Shown: piece after piece, positions 1 to 9,399 of the stretch
Layout of the letters: the number at the start of each line of letters is the position of its first letter
How positions within the stretch are numbered: position 1 is the stretch's first letter
Assembly (NCBI RefSeq): GCF_018343695.1
Contig: NZ_JAGYPJ010000001.1
Location: forward strand, 3,087,992 to 3,151,991
Source of the DNA: Lederbergia citrisecunda
GTDB lineage: Bacteria; Bacillota; Bacilli; Bacillales; Bacillaceae_C
Length of the DNA: 64,000 nt
Direction of reading: 5' to 3'
Translations under genes and position numbers: made by a program
Notes under the pieces: model-generated
What the model was told of the DNA's origin: nothing
The model's database searches: none
The model's input: only the letters and a program-made list of their open reading frames with translations

Positions 1-1669
1 TGTTTAAAAGCAATTCCTCATGTTTTCCTTCTGCTGCAATTTCTCCATTCTCTAACACAATAATTCGATCTGCATCTACAACGGATGAGATGCGCTGCGC
101 GATGAAAATACATGTACTATCGCTCCAATTTGATTGCAAAGCTTTTTGGATGGCAATTTCAGTTTTCACATCAACCGCACTCGTACTATCGTCCAATATG
201 AGAACGGCGGGTTTCAATAAAAGTGCACGAGCAATCGAAATTCTTTGCTTTTGCCCTCCCGATAAATTGACCCCACGTTGGCCTAAAACAGTATCATAAC
301 CGTTTGGCATTTTGCTAATAAATTCATGGGCCTGCGCCGCTTTTGCCGCCGCTTCCACTTCTTCCATCGAAGCATTTGGTTTTCCAAAACTAATATTTTC
401 ATAGATAGTCCCGCTAAATAAAATAGTCTGCTGAAGCACGAGACCGATATGTTTTCTGAGTTCTTCAAATGGAAAATCCAATACATTTTTTCCATCCAAT
501 ATGACGGAACCACCTGTCGGTTCATAGAGCCCAGGAATTAAATGAATGAGCGACGACTTCCCCGTTCCGGCAGCCCCTAAGATGGCCACTCTTTCACCAC
601 GTCTCGCATCAAAACTAATATTCTTCAAAATTAGTTCTTGGTCTTGTTCATAAGCAAAGGAAACATTTCTAAATTCAATGCTGCCCCCTATATTTTTTAA
701 TGGTTGAGCTTTTGGAGTCTGTTTTTCCGGCTCAATGTTCAACACTTCATTAACACGATCAGCGGAAGCTTTTGCTCGAGAAATGGACATCATGAGCATC
801 CCAACCATTAAAAGCGAGAACAAAACTTGAGTAACATAGTTAATAAATGCAACTAAATCACCCACAGGCAGATGACCTGCCCATGTTTGCCCAGCGCCAA
901 ACCAAAGGATGGCAACGATCGATACATTCATGATCAACATCATGACTGGCATATTTAAAGCCATAATCCGAAATGCTTTTATAGCAAAATCAGTGTACTC
1001 CGTATTTTGTTGATTGAATTTTTCACGTTCAAAATCACCGCGAACAAATGCTTTTACTAATCGCACTCCGCGAAGATTTTCCTGCAAAACGTTATTAACT
1101 CCATCTAACCTTGCTTGCACTTTTGAAAACATCGGAAACGCATAGCGGACAAGCAAATACAGTGCTGTAAAAAGCAGTGGCATTGACACAACTAACACTA
1201 ATGCCAGCTTCGGACTAATGATAATCACCATTACGGTGCTTCCGATTATTAACAATGGAGCACGAACAAATATCTTTAAAAGCATTTCGACAAACAACTG
1301 AAGCTGAGTAACGTCGTTTGTAAGCCTAGTAACGAGCTGTCCCCCAGAAAAACGATCTAACTGCTTAAACGTAAAGGTCTGGACACGTTTATATAAATCC
1401 TCACGTAAATCTGCTGCAAAATGAACGGATGCAAAGCTTGCAAAAACCGTACATCCGACACCACCTATTACCCCTATAAAGGCGATCAGCAGCATCCAAG
1501 CCCCCGTTGACTTCACTAGGGAAAGATTTCCCGTCATGATTCCTTCGTCAATAATCGTTGCCATCAGCCTCGGCTGAAGTAAATCCATACACACTTCAAG
1601 CACCATTAAAAGGGGTGCAAGTAATACGAAAAGCCAATGTGGCTTTAAATAAGGGCTTAACTTTCTCAC
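1..1669 (-). CDS. ABC multidrug exporter subunit with degenerate ATPase site (partial)
   Basis: Half-transporter: an N-terminal six-helix exporter domain followed by an ATPase domain, running off the left edge about 20 residues short of a typical end. Translation starts at a GTG at 1669 behind GGAGGG. Visible are a Walker A (GAAGTGKS) and an LSGGQ signature. The Walker B reads LILDD, with Asp where the catalytic Glu belongs, and the H-loop has Gln (IAQRI) instead of His. This pattern is that of the non-hydrolytic subunit of heterodimeric type IV exporters (BmrC, LmrC, TM287). I infer that the canonical partner lies immediately downstream, outside the window. The gene follows a MarR gene by 57 bases on the same strand, the usual arrangement for a drug-responsive exporter operon. 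YfiB of B. subtilis is a likely relative. Confidence 0.88.
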   Translation of the reverse strand, partial: MRKLSPYLKPHWLFVLLAPLLMVLEVCMDLLQPRLMATIIDEGIMTGNLSLVKSTGAWMLLIAFIGVIGGVGCTVFASFASVHFAADLREDLYKRVQTFTFKQLDRFSGGQLVTRLTNDVTQLQLFVEMLLKIFVRAPLLIIGSTVMVIIISPKLALVLVVSMPLLFTALYLLVRYAFPMFSKVQARLDGVNNVLQENLRGVRLVKAFVRGDFEREKFNQQNTEYTDFAIKAFRIMALNMPVMMLIMNVSIVAILWFGAGQTWAGHLPVGDLVAFINYVTQVLFSLLMVGMLMMSISRAKASADRVNEVLNIEPEKQTPKAQPLKNIGGSIEFRNVSFAYEQDQELILKNISFDARRGERVAILGAAGTGKSSLIHLIPGLYEPTGGSVILDGKNVLDFPFEELRKHIGLVLQQTILFSGTIYENISFGKPNASMEEVEAAAKAAQAHEFISKMPNGYDTVLGQRGVNLSGGQKQRISIARALLLKPAVLILDDSTSAVDVKTEIAIQKALQSNWSDSTCIFIAQRISSVVDADRIIVLENGEIAAEGKHEELLLN

Positions 1670-1726
1670 ATTTATTTCCCTCCAATTACTTTTTATTTAT
1701 ATAGCGAACCTAAGTATTTATGAGCT

Positions 1727-2173
1727 TTACTTCTTATCTTCAAATGTCGAAGAAAGATTTGCCTTAAATCTTTCCAAAAGTTCAACGACCATTTGCTGCT
1801 CTTCTTTACTAAATTTTGAAAAAGGATCAGAAAGTAATTCAACCCCAGCGCTAGTTATCGTTTCTAAATGGTTTTTTCCTGAATCGCTCAACATGACGAT
1901 TTTCGTACGTCCATCTTGTGGATCTGTCGTCCTTTGTACAAGACCTGCAAGCTCCATTCGATCAATCATTTGTGACATGGAACTCGAGCGGACTTCTAAT
2001 TTTTCTGCTAATTCTCCGATTGTGCACGGCTTTTTCCAAAGGTGACGCAATATAAACCATTGAGTCTTTGTTATTCCTTGTGGGGATGCTTGATCACGGA
2101 CATTTCTCTTTAACATTCTTCCCACATATTGAACTGCATCTATAAATCGTTCTAAATTTTCAGTCTCTTTCAT
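1727..2173 (-). CDS. MarR family transcriptional regulator
   Basis: A 148-residue winged-helix protein of normal MarR length. The DNA-binding core spans about residues 35-105: a helix-turn-helix around TIGELAEKLEVRSSSMSQMI, then the wing with the conserved DPQDGR turn. The ATG follows GAGGTG at good spacing. It lies directly upstream of, and co-directional with, the ABC exporter gene, so it probably represses that operon until a toxic ligand binds. The inducer cannot be read from the sequence. Confidence 0.9.
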   Translation of the reverse strand: MKETENLERFIDAVQYVGRMLKRNVRDQASPQGITKTQWFILRHLWKKPCTIGELAEKLEVRSSSMSQMIDRMELAGLVQRTTDPQDGRTKIVMLSDSGKNHLETITSAGVELLSDPFSKFSKEEQQMVVELLERFKANLSSTFEDKK

Positions 2174-2240
2174 TTGTATTCACCTCATTTGAAAAAGATT
2201 ATATAGCTATCCTACATAAAATGCAAGCGCATTCACCAAT

Positions 2241-2275
2241 AAAAAAGTGCCCGTTTCCTAAGAAATCAAGGCACT
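2241..2275 (-). terminator. Terminator of the tad operon
   Basis: On the minus strand AGTGCC...GGCACT forms a stem followed by six T, just after the tadC stop codon. It closes the pilus operon and separates it from the marR-ABC operon. Confidence 0.7.
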
Positions 2276-2282
2276 CCATATA

Positions 2283-3212
2283 TTAAAACACATTTTGTAT
2301 TAAATAAATAACCAACGGACCCATTAATACGATAAAAATCGCAGGGAAAATAAAGAGCATCATCGGAAAAACCATTTTTACAGGTGCCTTCATCGCTTGC
2401 TCTCGCGCTAGTTGTGTTCGTTGTTCCCTGATTCTTTCCGTTAATGTGCGCAGGACCTTCGCCATCCCTACACCTAACATATCAGCCTGAATCAAGGAAG
2501 TAATCACACCTTGAAACTGATGAACAGGAACGCGGGCTCTTAAATCCGAGAAAGCTTCTCTTCTCGATTTTCCAAGTTTCATATCTTCTAATGTTTGCAA
2601 AAATTCTTCGGAAAGCGGCCCCTTCATCTGATTACACACTTTTAAAAGGGAGGCATCCAGTCCCATTCCAGCTTCAATGGATAAATTGACCATATCAAAG
2701 AAATCAGGCATCTTCTTTTGAATCTCGAGTCTTCGCTTTTTGATGATTACACTTAAATAAAAGGCAGGATAATACATGCCAAGAGCTGCTACAATCCCAG
2801 CTAATAACGTACTGGAAAACGGGTTTGCATCTGATTTATTTAGCAGTAAGTAAAAAATAAAGAATAAAGCTCCTCCAATGATGAGCTGCAAAAATCGGAA
2901 ATCGATTGGTGATAGTTTAAGGGGATAACCCGCTTCTCTTAACTTTTTTTCCAAGTCTTTTTTACTTGAAGTGGTCGTTTTCTGATCAAGAAACTTTTTT
3001 ATTTGATCACTAACCGTTTTCAAAAATAAAAATTTCGGTTGATTTTGCTTTCTTTGTTTTGTTTCTTCCTTTTCTTTCTTCGTATCAATGTTGAAATAGT
3101 GAGAGATTCTTTTTGAGATAATGATTTCTTTTTTATATAAAAGACTCAGAATCCCTCCAACGAATAAAGTGAAAAATAGAGCACTAAATAGGAGAAAATA
3201 TATCGTAATCAC
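2283..3212 (-). CDS. tadC: TadC-like inner-membrane platform protein of the Tad pilus
   Basis: A 309-residue member of the type II secretion F (T2SSF) family. One membrane segment at residues 1-25 and a pair at about 105-155 precede a cytoplasmic T2SSF domain at about 165-275; the protein ends in a hydrophobic segment at about 280-305. The second partial T2SSF protein, TadB, lies 3 bases upstream, and the two would form the membrane platform driven by the TadA ATPase. The basic linker at residues 28-100 is lysine-rich. It is the last gene of the operon and is followed by a terminator. The name rests on order within the locus and on the family; TadB and TadC are similar enough to be swapped. 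Confidence 0.88.
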   Translation of the reverse strand: MITIYFLLFSALFFTLFVGGILSLLYKKEIIISKRISHYFNIDTKKEKEETKQRKQNQPKFLFLKTVSDQIKKFLDQKTTTSSKKDLEKKLREAGYPLKLSPIDFRFLQLIIGGALFFIFYLLLNKSDANPFSSTLLAGIVAALGMYYPAFYLSVIIKKRRLEIQKKMPDFFDMVNLSIEAGMGLDASLLKVCNQMKGPLSEEFLQTLEDMKLGKSRREAFSDLRARVPVHQFQGVITSLIQADMLGVGMAKVLRTLTERIREQRTQLAREQAMKAPVKMVFPMMLFIFPAIFIVLMGPLVIYLIQNVF

Positions 3213-3215
3213 ATT

Positions 3216-4184
3216 TTACACCTCAATGTGTACAATCTTTTTTATAAATAGCCAACCTAGCAAAATATTTAGACACCCAACAACAACCATCGCCCAACCT
3301 AAAGGATGTGAAAATAACATTTGAAAGTATTCAGGATTAACAAGTTTAATATAAAGAGCTAAGGCGATAGGCAAGATGGTAATAACAACTGCCGACATTC
3401 TTCCTTGAGCCGTTAATGTTTTTACCTCGTCCTTTACTCTTGTACGATCAATGATCGTTTCCTGCATCGTTTCCATTAAATAGGCCAAATTTCCACCACT
3501 CTGCCGCTGAATAAGCAATGTATTTAAGACTAGATCCAGTTCTTTATCCGGAAGTCTTTCTAATAAACTCTCAAAAGCATCTTCGATAGGGATTCCATAA
3601 TTAATATCCTGCAATGCTTTTGTAAATTCCGGACCAAGCGGATCCTCGATTTCACTTGCGACCATCTTCATCGCTTGCATAAAGCTAAATCCCGCCCGTA
3701 ATGCATTTGCCATTGTGCCTAAGGCAGATCCAAGCTGTTCCGAACATTTCTGCAGGCGTTTTTTTCGTTTGTTTTTTATATACATAGTAGGCAAGTAAAA
3801 GCCAATAATCCCGCAAACTAAAATGACTAGCATATGAAAATCGCGGACGTAACCAAAAAACATACATAATAACGATACAAGAAACCTGCCAATAATTAAT
3901 TCTCCAGGGGACAGCTTCACTCCGGATTGTATAAGGAGATGTTCTTGTTTGGAAAGATTAAAAACAGACTCGATTCCTTTCGCCGCAGTCTTAATGAAGG
4001 AATTCTTTTTACGTCTAGGAGTCTCTTTTTTCTTTTCCATCTCAGCTTGGTTTAGCATGAAAACATATTTTTTTAATCTTTTTTCATATTTTCCTTTTTC
4101 AAAAATAAGAGAAAGCACTAATTTAAAGACGACTGTACAAATAATGAACGAGAGAGCAATAATAAGCGGAAGTGAATCTTTCAT
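3216..4184 (-). CDS. tadB: TadB-like inner-membrane platform protein of the Tad pilus
   Basis: A 322-residue T2SSF protein with a membrane segment at residues 5-28, a pair of helices around 100-130, a cytoplasmic T2SSF domain at about 150-265 (motifs GSALGTMANALRAGFSFMQA and QRQSGGNLA), and two C-terminal membrane segments. The ATG follows GGAGTGG and starts at the base next to the tadA stop, so the pair is translationally coupled. With TadC it forms the cytoplasmic-membrane platform on which pilin is assembled. Confidence 0.89.
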   Translation of the reverse strand: MKDSLPLIIALSFIICTVVFKLVLSLIFEKGKYEKRLKKYVFMLNQAEMEKKKETPRRKKNSFIKTAAKGIESVFNLSKQEHLLIQSGVKLSPGELIIGRFLVSLLCMFFGYVRDFHMLVILVCGIIGFYLPTMYIKNKRKKRLQKCSEQLGSALGTMANALRAGFSFMQAMKMVASEIEDPLGPEFTKALQDINYGIPIEDAFESLLERLPDKELDLVLNTLLIQRQSGGNLAYLMETMQETIIDRTRVKDEVKTLTAQGRMSAVVITILPIALALYIKLVNPEYFQMLFSHPLGWAMVVVGCLNILLGWLFIKKIVHIEV

Positions 4185-5516
4185 TTACCACTCCTCCTTA
4201 AACAGAGGACGTATTTGATTTCCAGCTAATTCAAGTTGCTCCACACAATGAGGAATAATTCCTGTTGAAACAAATTTTCCACTAACCTTCCCAGTGTGCG
4301 GATTTTGCTGTTCACTATATACAAAAATATCTTGGAGCGTAATGATGTCTCCCTCTAGTCCTTGGACCTCTGTTATTTTTGTAATTTTCCTTGTTCCATC
4401 TTTTAATCGTGATTGTTGAACGATAAGATTTAGCGCACCAGAAATTTGTTCACGAATCGCTCGTACAGGTAAATCAAACCCGGACATCAACACCATCGTT
4501 TCAAGTCTTGCAAGCATATCCCTAGGAGAGTTCGCGTGGCCTGTTCCAAGGCTTCCATCATGACCAGTATTCATCGCTTGTAGCATATCAAGCGCTTCTG
4601 CACTTCTAACTTCCCCGACGATAATACGATCTGGTCGCATCCGGAGTGAATTTCGCACAAGATCACGGATTGTAATCTCTCCTTGACCTTCAATATTTTG
4701 AGGACGGGATTCTAGTGATACAACATGATCCTGAGAAAGGTTCAATTCCGCAGCATCCTCAATCGTTACAATTCGTTCATTTTTTGGAATGAATGACGAC
4801 AGGACATTTAACGTACTCGTCTTCCCCGATCCAGTTCCTCCACTTATAAATATATTTAACTTTGATTCTACTGCTGCTTTTAAAAAGTTCGCCATATTTT
4901 CACTTAAAGTGCCCATTCGCAATAAGTCATATATCGTAAAAGGCGTATCCGAAAATTTCCGGATTGTAACTGTAGGTCCATTCAAAGCTAGTGGCGGTAT
5001 AATAGCATTGACACGGGACCCGTCAGGTAACCTCGCATCGACCATCGGAACACTTTCATCAATTCGCCTTCCAAGCGGAGAAACAATCTTTTCGATTACT
5101 CGCAATACATGCATATTATCACGAAAATGAATCGCTGTTTTTTCAATTTTCCCGTTTACTTCTATATAAACATCGTTTGGTCCGTTGACCATCACTTCCG
5201 TAACTCTTGGATCAGCCAAAAGAGGTGAAATCGGACCAAAACCAGTCAACTCATGAGAAATATCGCTCATTAATTGCTTTTTTTCTTCAAATGTGAGCTG
5301 TTCTCCTTCTATTTCTAAAAAATCATTTACGAGCGTTTCAATTAAAAGATCCATGTCCTTATCTTGGTTTTCAGGCTTTTTTATTTCATCAACGAGATGA
5401 TTGTGGAGCTTCACCTCTAAATCCGTTAACTTTGAAAAGGACCTTGTTTTAATAAAACTTTCCTTTCGTTCTTTAAACTCTTGAGTGGGACCTCCCAATC
5501 TTGTCAGTAAAGACAT
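4185..5516 (-). CDS. tadA: TadA/CpaF secretion ATPase of the Tad pilus
   Basis: A 443-residue secretion ATPase of the CpaF/TadA branch, at the usual length. All motor motifs are present: Walker A GGTGSGKT at 226-233, an Asp box around 247-256, Walker B RIIVGEV at 297-303, and a His box GSLGTGH at 321-327. The N-terminal region (1-100) is the family's all-helical domain. It powers pilus assembly, and in Caulobacter-type systems also retraction. Its start codon overlaps the stop of the tadZ-like gene by one base, which indicates coupled translation. Confidence 0.95.
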   Translation of the reverse strand: MSLLTRLGGPTQEFKERKESFIKTRSFSKLTDLEVKLHNHLVDEIKKPENQDKDMDLLIETLVNDFLEIEGEQLTFEEKKQLMSDISHELTGFGPISPLLADPRVTEVMVNGPNDVYIEVNGKIEKTAIHFRDNMHVLRVIEKIVSPLGRRIDESVPMVDARLPDGSRVNAIIPPLALNGPTVTIRKFSDTPFTIYDLLRMGTLSENMANFLKAAVESKLNIFISGGTGSGKTSTLNVLSSFIPKNERIVTIEDAAELNLSQDHVVSLESRPQNIEGQGEITIRDLVRNSLRMRPDRIIVGEVRSAEALDMLQAMNTGHDGSLGTGHANSPRDMLARLETMVLMSGFDLPVRAIREQISGALNLIVQQSRLKDGTRKITKITEVQGLEGDIITLQDIFVYSEQQNPHTGKVSGKFVSTGIIPHCVEQLELAGNQIRPLFKEEW

Positions 5517-6691
5517 TATGCATGCCCCCCAGCTTGGACTAGTTTTCTTGCCTTTTGCTTTTTCGCTCCAATCCGTACTTCTGGTTTTACTAAAGAATCA
5601 GCTACTTTACGAAAGTTCTTTGCTAGTTTTGATCTTGGGTATAAGTAAAAGAGTGGTTGTCCTTCGTTGATGGAAGCAATCACTTTTTTCTCCATAGTAG
5701 GGAGAGCAACGAATATTTTTTTGCCGACGACTTTTTCAACTGTCGCTGACGTGATTCCCTTCACTTTCATTTGTCTGTTTAATATTAGCTTCGTCCGCTC
5801 CGCTAATTGAAGTGATTCTAATGTTTCGATAAGCATTTTACTATTTTTGAGCGTTGGTAAATCGAAATACGTCATCACAAGAATTTCATCTGAATTTTCC
5901 AATGCGACAATCACATTTTCATCCATATGGCACGACACATCGATAATAACGATATCATATTGTTTTTTTAATGCATGAATCGCCTTTCTAACATGGTTGC
6001 CTGTAATGACTTCCGCAAACTCTGGACGCTGGGGGGCTGCCAAAATAGAAATTCCATTTTTAAACGGCGTCATGAAGTTATCAATTTGTAGTCCTTCCAG
6101 ATCTTCTTTTATCCAGTCATAGATTGTCAGTTTTGGCTTCACATCCATAAACATGGCGATATCCCCGAATTGAAGGTCTAAATCAATCACCGCCACTTTT
6201 TCTAATTTCTTACTGAAAGAAGCAGCCAAATTTACCGCGACCGTCGTTTTTCCAACTCCCCCCTTGGTACTGGCAACCGTAATAACCTTTGCATTTTTTT
6301 CATCTCTAGTTAGAGCAAACGGACGGTTAAACTCTCTATTTGAAATAGCAAGCTGAATATCTTCTTTGATTTTCGCTAAAGAGGAGGTAAGAAAAATAAC
6401 ATCCGCTGCCCCCGCTCTCAACACTTGCTTCATATCAGGATCACGTTCTGACTGAAACACTAATAACACCGCCGATTGCGGGAATCGTTGAGTAACCTTT
6501 CGGCACAATGCATAAACATCGTAATGATCTGAGGGAGGTAACACTACAATCCCATTGTCTGTAGATTTCAGTAGGTCAAATAACTTGTATTCATTGGTAG
6601 CCCATCCGACTTCGCAACCAAGACTGAAGGAAACCTCTTCTAGCTTTGAGATTACTTCATCATTTTCTGCCATCGAAAAAATCTTCACCAT
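5516..6691 (-). CDS. tadZ: TadZ/CpaE-like pilus localisation ATPase
   Basis: A 391-residue protein with two parts: an atypical receiver-like domain (about 1-120) and a MinD/ParA-type ATPase domain. The deviant Walker A KGGVGKTT is at 143-150, and the following Asp-rich strand reads VIDLDLQFGD. TadZ/CpaE proteins place the pilus machine in the cell. The receiver-like part lacks an obvious phospho-acceptor acidic pocket, as is normal for this family. It overlaps its neighbours by single bases on both sides. The C-terminal tail is rich in Lys and Arg. Confidence 0.9.
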   Translation of the reverse strand: MVKIFSMAENDEVISKLEEVSFSLGCEVGWATNEYKLFDLLKSTDNGIVVLPPSDHYDVYALCRKVTQRFPQSAVLLVFQSERDPDMKQVLRAGAADVIFLTSSLAKIKEDIQLAISNREFNRPFALTRDEKNAKVITVASTKGGVGKTTVAVNLAASFSKKLEKVAVIDLDLQFGDIAMFMDVKPKLTIYDWIKEDLEGLQIDNFMTPFKNGISILAAPQRPEFAEVITGNHVRKAIHALKKQYDIVIIDVSCHMDENVIVALENSDEILVMTYFDLPTLKNSKMLIETLESLQLAERTKLILNRQMKVKGITSATVEKVVGKKIFVALPTMEKKVIASINEGQPLFYLYPRSKLAKNFRKVADSLVKPEVRIGAKKQKARKLVQAGGHA

Positions 6692-7275
6692 TATCTAAAC
6701 ACCCCTTCGTGTAAATCATCTGCATGGATATGTGTATGTTCAGGTTCAAGCTTGTCATCGCCTTCATTTCTAAGCATTAAATACAAATCATTTTTGGTGG
6801 CAAACCCTAGAGCTAGTCCTTCTCTAGGTGTGACTTCAATCGTTACCATTTGATATCTTTTCCTTGTTTCTTCGTCATCCACAGCATGTCCAATCGCCAG
6901 TATCTTTACATTTTGTAAAAGAAGAGTCGCCGCATCATGTTGCTTGTCTTTATATTCTTCCGGCACTGTCATTATGGATACAATATCAACAAAAGAGCCT
7001 GGGGTAATAAAACCGGCTACCCCTTGGGGATCATTGACTGCGATACTTATTGCTCGATTGCCTTTTGAAAACGGAAGCATTTCATTTCCTTTAGGTTCCT
7101 CTACATCTACCTTCTCGGCAACTTTTTCTTCATTCTCTTTATCCTTCGCACCCGCAACTTCTGTAGGCGCTGGTTGTGCAGACTTCTTTGGTTCTCCACT
7201 CACCATCATAAACATCATCAAAGTGGCCAGTATACCGAAAACCATTGCAAACAGCCAAATTTTCTTTGTATTCAT
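6691..7275 (-). CDS. cpaB: CpaB/RcpC-like pilus assembly protein
   Basis: A 194-residue membrane-anchored protein: one N-terminal membrane helix (about 6-26), a charged linker rich in Lys, Glu and Pro (about 28-65), and an RcpC/CpaB domain (about 70-175) with the pattern ITPGSFVDIV and the conserved TIEVTPREGLALGFAT. It is shorter than proteobacterial CpaB proteins, which work with an outer-membrane secretin; no secretin gene is present, as expected in a Gram-positive. The C terminus is His- and acid-rich (EPEHTHIHADDLHE), which I do not recognise as a family feature. The role is inferred from the locus and domain. Confidence 0.82.
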   Translation of the reverse strand: MNTKKIWLFAMVFGILATLMMFMMVSGEPKKSAQPAPTEVAGAKDKENEEKVAEKVDVEEPKGNEMLPFSKGNRAISIAVNDPQGVAGFITPGSFVDIVSIMTVPEEYKDKQHDAATLLLQNVKILAIGHAVDDEETRKRYQMVTIEVTPREGLALGFATKNDLYLMLRNEGDDKLEPEHTHIHADDLHEGVFR

Positions 7276-7301
7276 GTGTTCACCTGCTTTCTATTTCATT
7301 T

Positions 7302-8243
7302 CTAATTCACTAGCTTTACAGTAAAAATTCCGTAGTTTTCACCTTCACTAAATTCACCTGATCCAACCGTAGGGATAAATCGGCCTATTACCGACTTATT
7401 GTTTCCGTTTGGATTCACACTTTCAATCCAAAAGGAAGCAAATCCAACAATCTTAACCATTGATTTCCCGTTTGCCCCTTGGAAAGTTTCAACAATTGGA
7501 ACTGTCACAACTCGACTGCATGTCTGATCGGCCGTAGTATACGATGAGCAATGTGGTTTAGTGTTATCTTGTCCGATTCGATATTCAAAGGCAGACTTTA
7601 CATTTCCCCAAGATAGACCCGTTTTCGTATATTCAAATTCTTCATTTATTTCTCGGTTTGCTCCATGCATAATCCCTTCTTTTAAATCAGATCCACCGGG
7701 ACCATTAATAGCCAAAAAACCAAAGTTTCCGTTAACAGAAGCATTGTTTGGATTCCCAGCTTGGAAGTGCATGGTATACGAATCTCCCGGATTATACACT
7801 ACATCCTCCATAGCAACTGGAATAATTCCCTCTCCTTTTATTAACGTTTCAAGAGTTTCAGCTCGCGCATATGCGCCCACATCGCTATCACTAAATCCTA
7901 GTACTCTAGCAAATGTTAACTGTTTATTGACCGTCTTTTTTATTTCAATGAAGTTAGCTCCCGTATCAACTTCATCGGTTGTCACAGTAAACCCATTTTG
8001 GTTAGCTATATTAATAGCTACATTTTCAGCCTCACTTTCAGAAACTTTTAACCTTTGTGCACCAGCTAGGACAGCTGCATCAAGCGCTTTTTGAAGACGG
8101 CTTTTTTCAAAATAAAGATTTCCAACATCGACGACAAACGCAGTAAAGCCAATGAGCATGAACATTCCTAGTGCAACGAGGATCATTGAAACCCCGCTTT
8201 GTTCTCTTAAAATTCTTGCAATCATTTGAGCTAACCTTTTCAT
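7302..8243 (-). CDS. TadG-like pseudopilin/pilus assembly protein
   Basis: A 313-residue protein with a TadE/TadG-type N terminus: a short basic leader, EQSG, then a hydrophobic helix (about 17-40) ending in DVGNLY. The following stretch (KSRLQKALDAAVLAGAQ) is the typical TadG N-terminal helix. The rest is an extracytoplasmic domain with a single disulphide candidate (C232 and C243, approximate). The leader resembles a prepilin site for the TadV-type peptidase encoded two genes upstream. The start overlaps the tadE stop by one base. It probably forms part of the pilus base or a minor pilin. Confidence 0.83.
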   Translation of the reverse strand: MKRLAQMIARILREQSGVSMILVALGMFMLIGFTAFVVDVGNLYFEKSRLQKALDAAVLAGAQRLKVSESEAENVAINIANQNGFTVTTDEVDTGANFIEIKKTVNKQLTFARVLGFSDSDVGAYARAETLETLIKGEGIIPVAMEDVVYNPGDSYTMHFQAGNPNNASVNGNFGFLAINGPGGSDLKEGIMHGANREINEEFEYTKTGLSWGNVKSAFEYRIGQDNTKPHCSSYTTADQTCSRVVTVPIVETFQGANGKSMVKIVGFASFWIESVNPNGNNKSVIGRFIPTVGSGEFSEGENYGIFTVKLVN

Positions 8244-8620
8244 TACTCCACCCTCATGACCGTTTTATTTTCCACATCAATGCTTTTAACCGTTTGACCT
8301 AGGATTGGTGTTATTAAATCAACGGTATAGGTCAATGTAATTGTCACATCATTTCCGCTTGTTCGATTAGCCTTGCCAGCAGGAGAAATCGTGATCCCTA
8401 CTCCATCTCCAAGACTTGTCGTAGCACTTTCAGTCTTGCTTTTTATTTCACCATCTTCTTTTCCAATTGCTGCATCCCTTGCGGCTTCTCTTCCCGCATG
8501 ATCAAGTGTTAAGTAGGCATGAAAGACCCTTCCAAAATCTACGATTCCAAAAAGTAGCATAATTAATATTGGGAGAATTAATGCCGTTTCTACCAATGAC
8601 TGACCTTTTTGAGATTTCAT
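8243..8620 (-). CDS. tadE: TadE-like pseudopilin
   Basis: A 125-residue protein with the TadE signature: a short leader MKSQKGQSLVETALILP that carries the G and E of a prepilin cleavage site, a hydrophobic helix to about residue 30, then DFGR and a small extracytoplasmic domain. It is likely processed by the neighbouring prepilin peptidase and acts as a minor pilin. Its ATG overlaps the peptidase gene's stop by four bases (ATGA). Confidence 0.9.
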   Translation of the reverse strand: MKSQKGQSLVETALILPILIMLLFGIVDFGRVFHAYLTLDHAGREAARDAAIGKEDGEIKSKTESATTSLGDGVGITISPAGKANRTSGNDVTITLTYTVDLITPILGQTVKSIDVENKTVMRVE

Positions 8621-9123
8621 ACGTAAATCTCCTTTAATAATGTTAAGAAAGAACCGATGGCGATTGGGATTGCGTAAGGGATGGAAAGCGACTTTGTATC
8701 ACTACTAAATTGAAGTGATCCCTTTGTACTTTTCAGGAAAAGAACCGAGAACATCATAGATTTGAGAGTAAAACCGAGCTGCTTCCTTTTTAGCAAAATA
8801 AAAATAGATATAAGTCCTCCGATGATTCCTGCAAATAAACCTGTATAAAGAACAAACATCGTTCCTTTCAAAGCACCGATTGCGGCAAGCAACTTTACAT
8901 CACCGGCACCGATTCCTCCCATTAAAAATGGGATGATTAACAACCCTAAACCTACTAAGAACCCTAAACCACTGAATGACAAACCTTGGAAACCAGATGT
9001 AAAAATATGATAGATGAGAGCAATTAGAATGGCTGGCAAAGTGACAATGTTTAATATTTTTCGGCTGCGAAGATCTGTAATGATGCAAATGGTGAGGATA
9101 AGAATAAGTGCAATATTAGACAT
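8617..9123 (-). CDS. tadV: Prepilin peptidase (TadV/CpaA, A24 family)
   Basis: A 168-residue polytopic membrane protease of the short A24A form without the N-methylase domain. The two catalytic aspartates are visible: one in the first cytoplasmic loop (TDLRSRKI, about residue 17) and one in the GAGD motif (about residue 74). It would remove the leader of Flp pilin and the TadE/TadG-like proteins. It is separated from flp by a hairpin terminator, so its transcription probably depends on readthrough. Confidence 0.9.
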   Translation of the reverse strand: MSNIALILILTICIITDLRSRKILNIVTLPAILIALIYHIFTSGFQGLSFSGLGFLVGLGLLIIPFLMGGIGAGDVKLLAAIGALKGTMFVLYTGLFAGIIGGLISIFILLKRKQLGFTLKSMMFSVLFLKSTKGSLQFSSDTKSLSIPYAIPIAIGSFLTLLKEIYV

Positions 9124-9140
9124 AGGAATTCTCCTTTACT

Positions 9141-9169
9141 ATAAAAATGAGCCCCGCCGGAGCAGGGCT
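9141..9169 (-). terminator. Intra-operon terminator between flp and tadV
   Basis: Minus-strand AGCCCTGC-TCCG-GCGGGGCT pairs over 8 bp (one G-T) with a UCCG loop and is followed by CATTTTTAT. It sits between the pilin stop and the peptidase gene. Such a partial terminator would let the pilin be made in large excess over the assembly machinery. Confidence 0.75.
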
Positions 9170-9191
9170 GCTTGCTTATTAGTTTTGTTTA

Positions 9192-9362
9192 TTAAACACC
9201 TTGTAAAGTAGTTGCGATTAATTCAAATATCCTGTCAAGTTCAGGCGCAATAAGCATTAATGTTCCAATAACCGCAATCGCAATCAGGCCAACCAACAAC
9301 CCATACTCTGTCAATGCTTGTCCTTCTTCTTCCTTGAAAAGTCTCATTACTTGTTTCATCAT
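9192..9362 (-). CDS. flp: Flp-type major pilin
   Basis: A 56-residue pilin: a short charged leader (MMKQVMRLFKEEEG), then the Flp signature QALTEYGLLVGLIA, with the Glu-Tyr pair characteristic of Flp pilins, and a single hydrophobic helix to about residue 40. The TadV peptidase would cleave after the Gly at residue 14, giving a mature pilin of about 42 residues. The start is the first of two adjacent ATGs behind GGGGGAAG. It is the first gene of the pilus operon and the only clear pilin. Confidence 0.93.
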   Translation of the reverse strand: MMKQVMRLFKEEEGQALTEYGLLVGLIAIAVIGTLMLIAPELDRIFELIATTLQGV

Positions 9363-9399
9363 TGTTTACTTCCCCCTATAAAATAGTTTTTTTGGTTTT

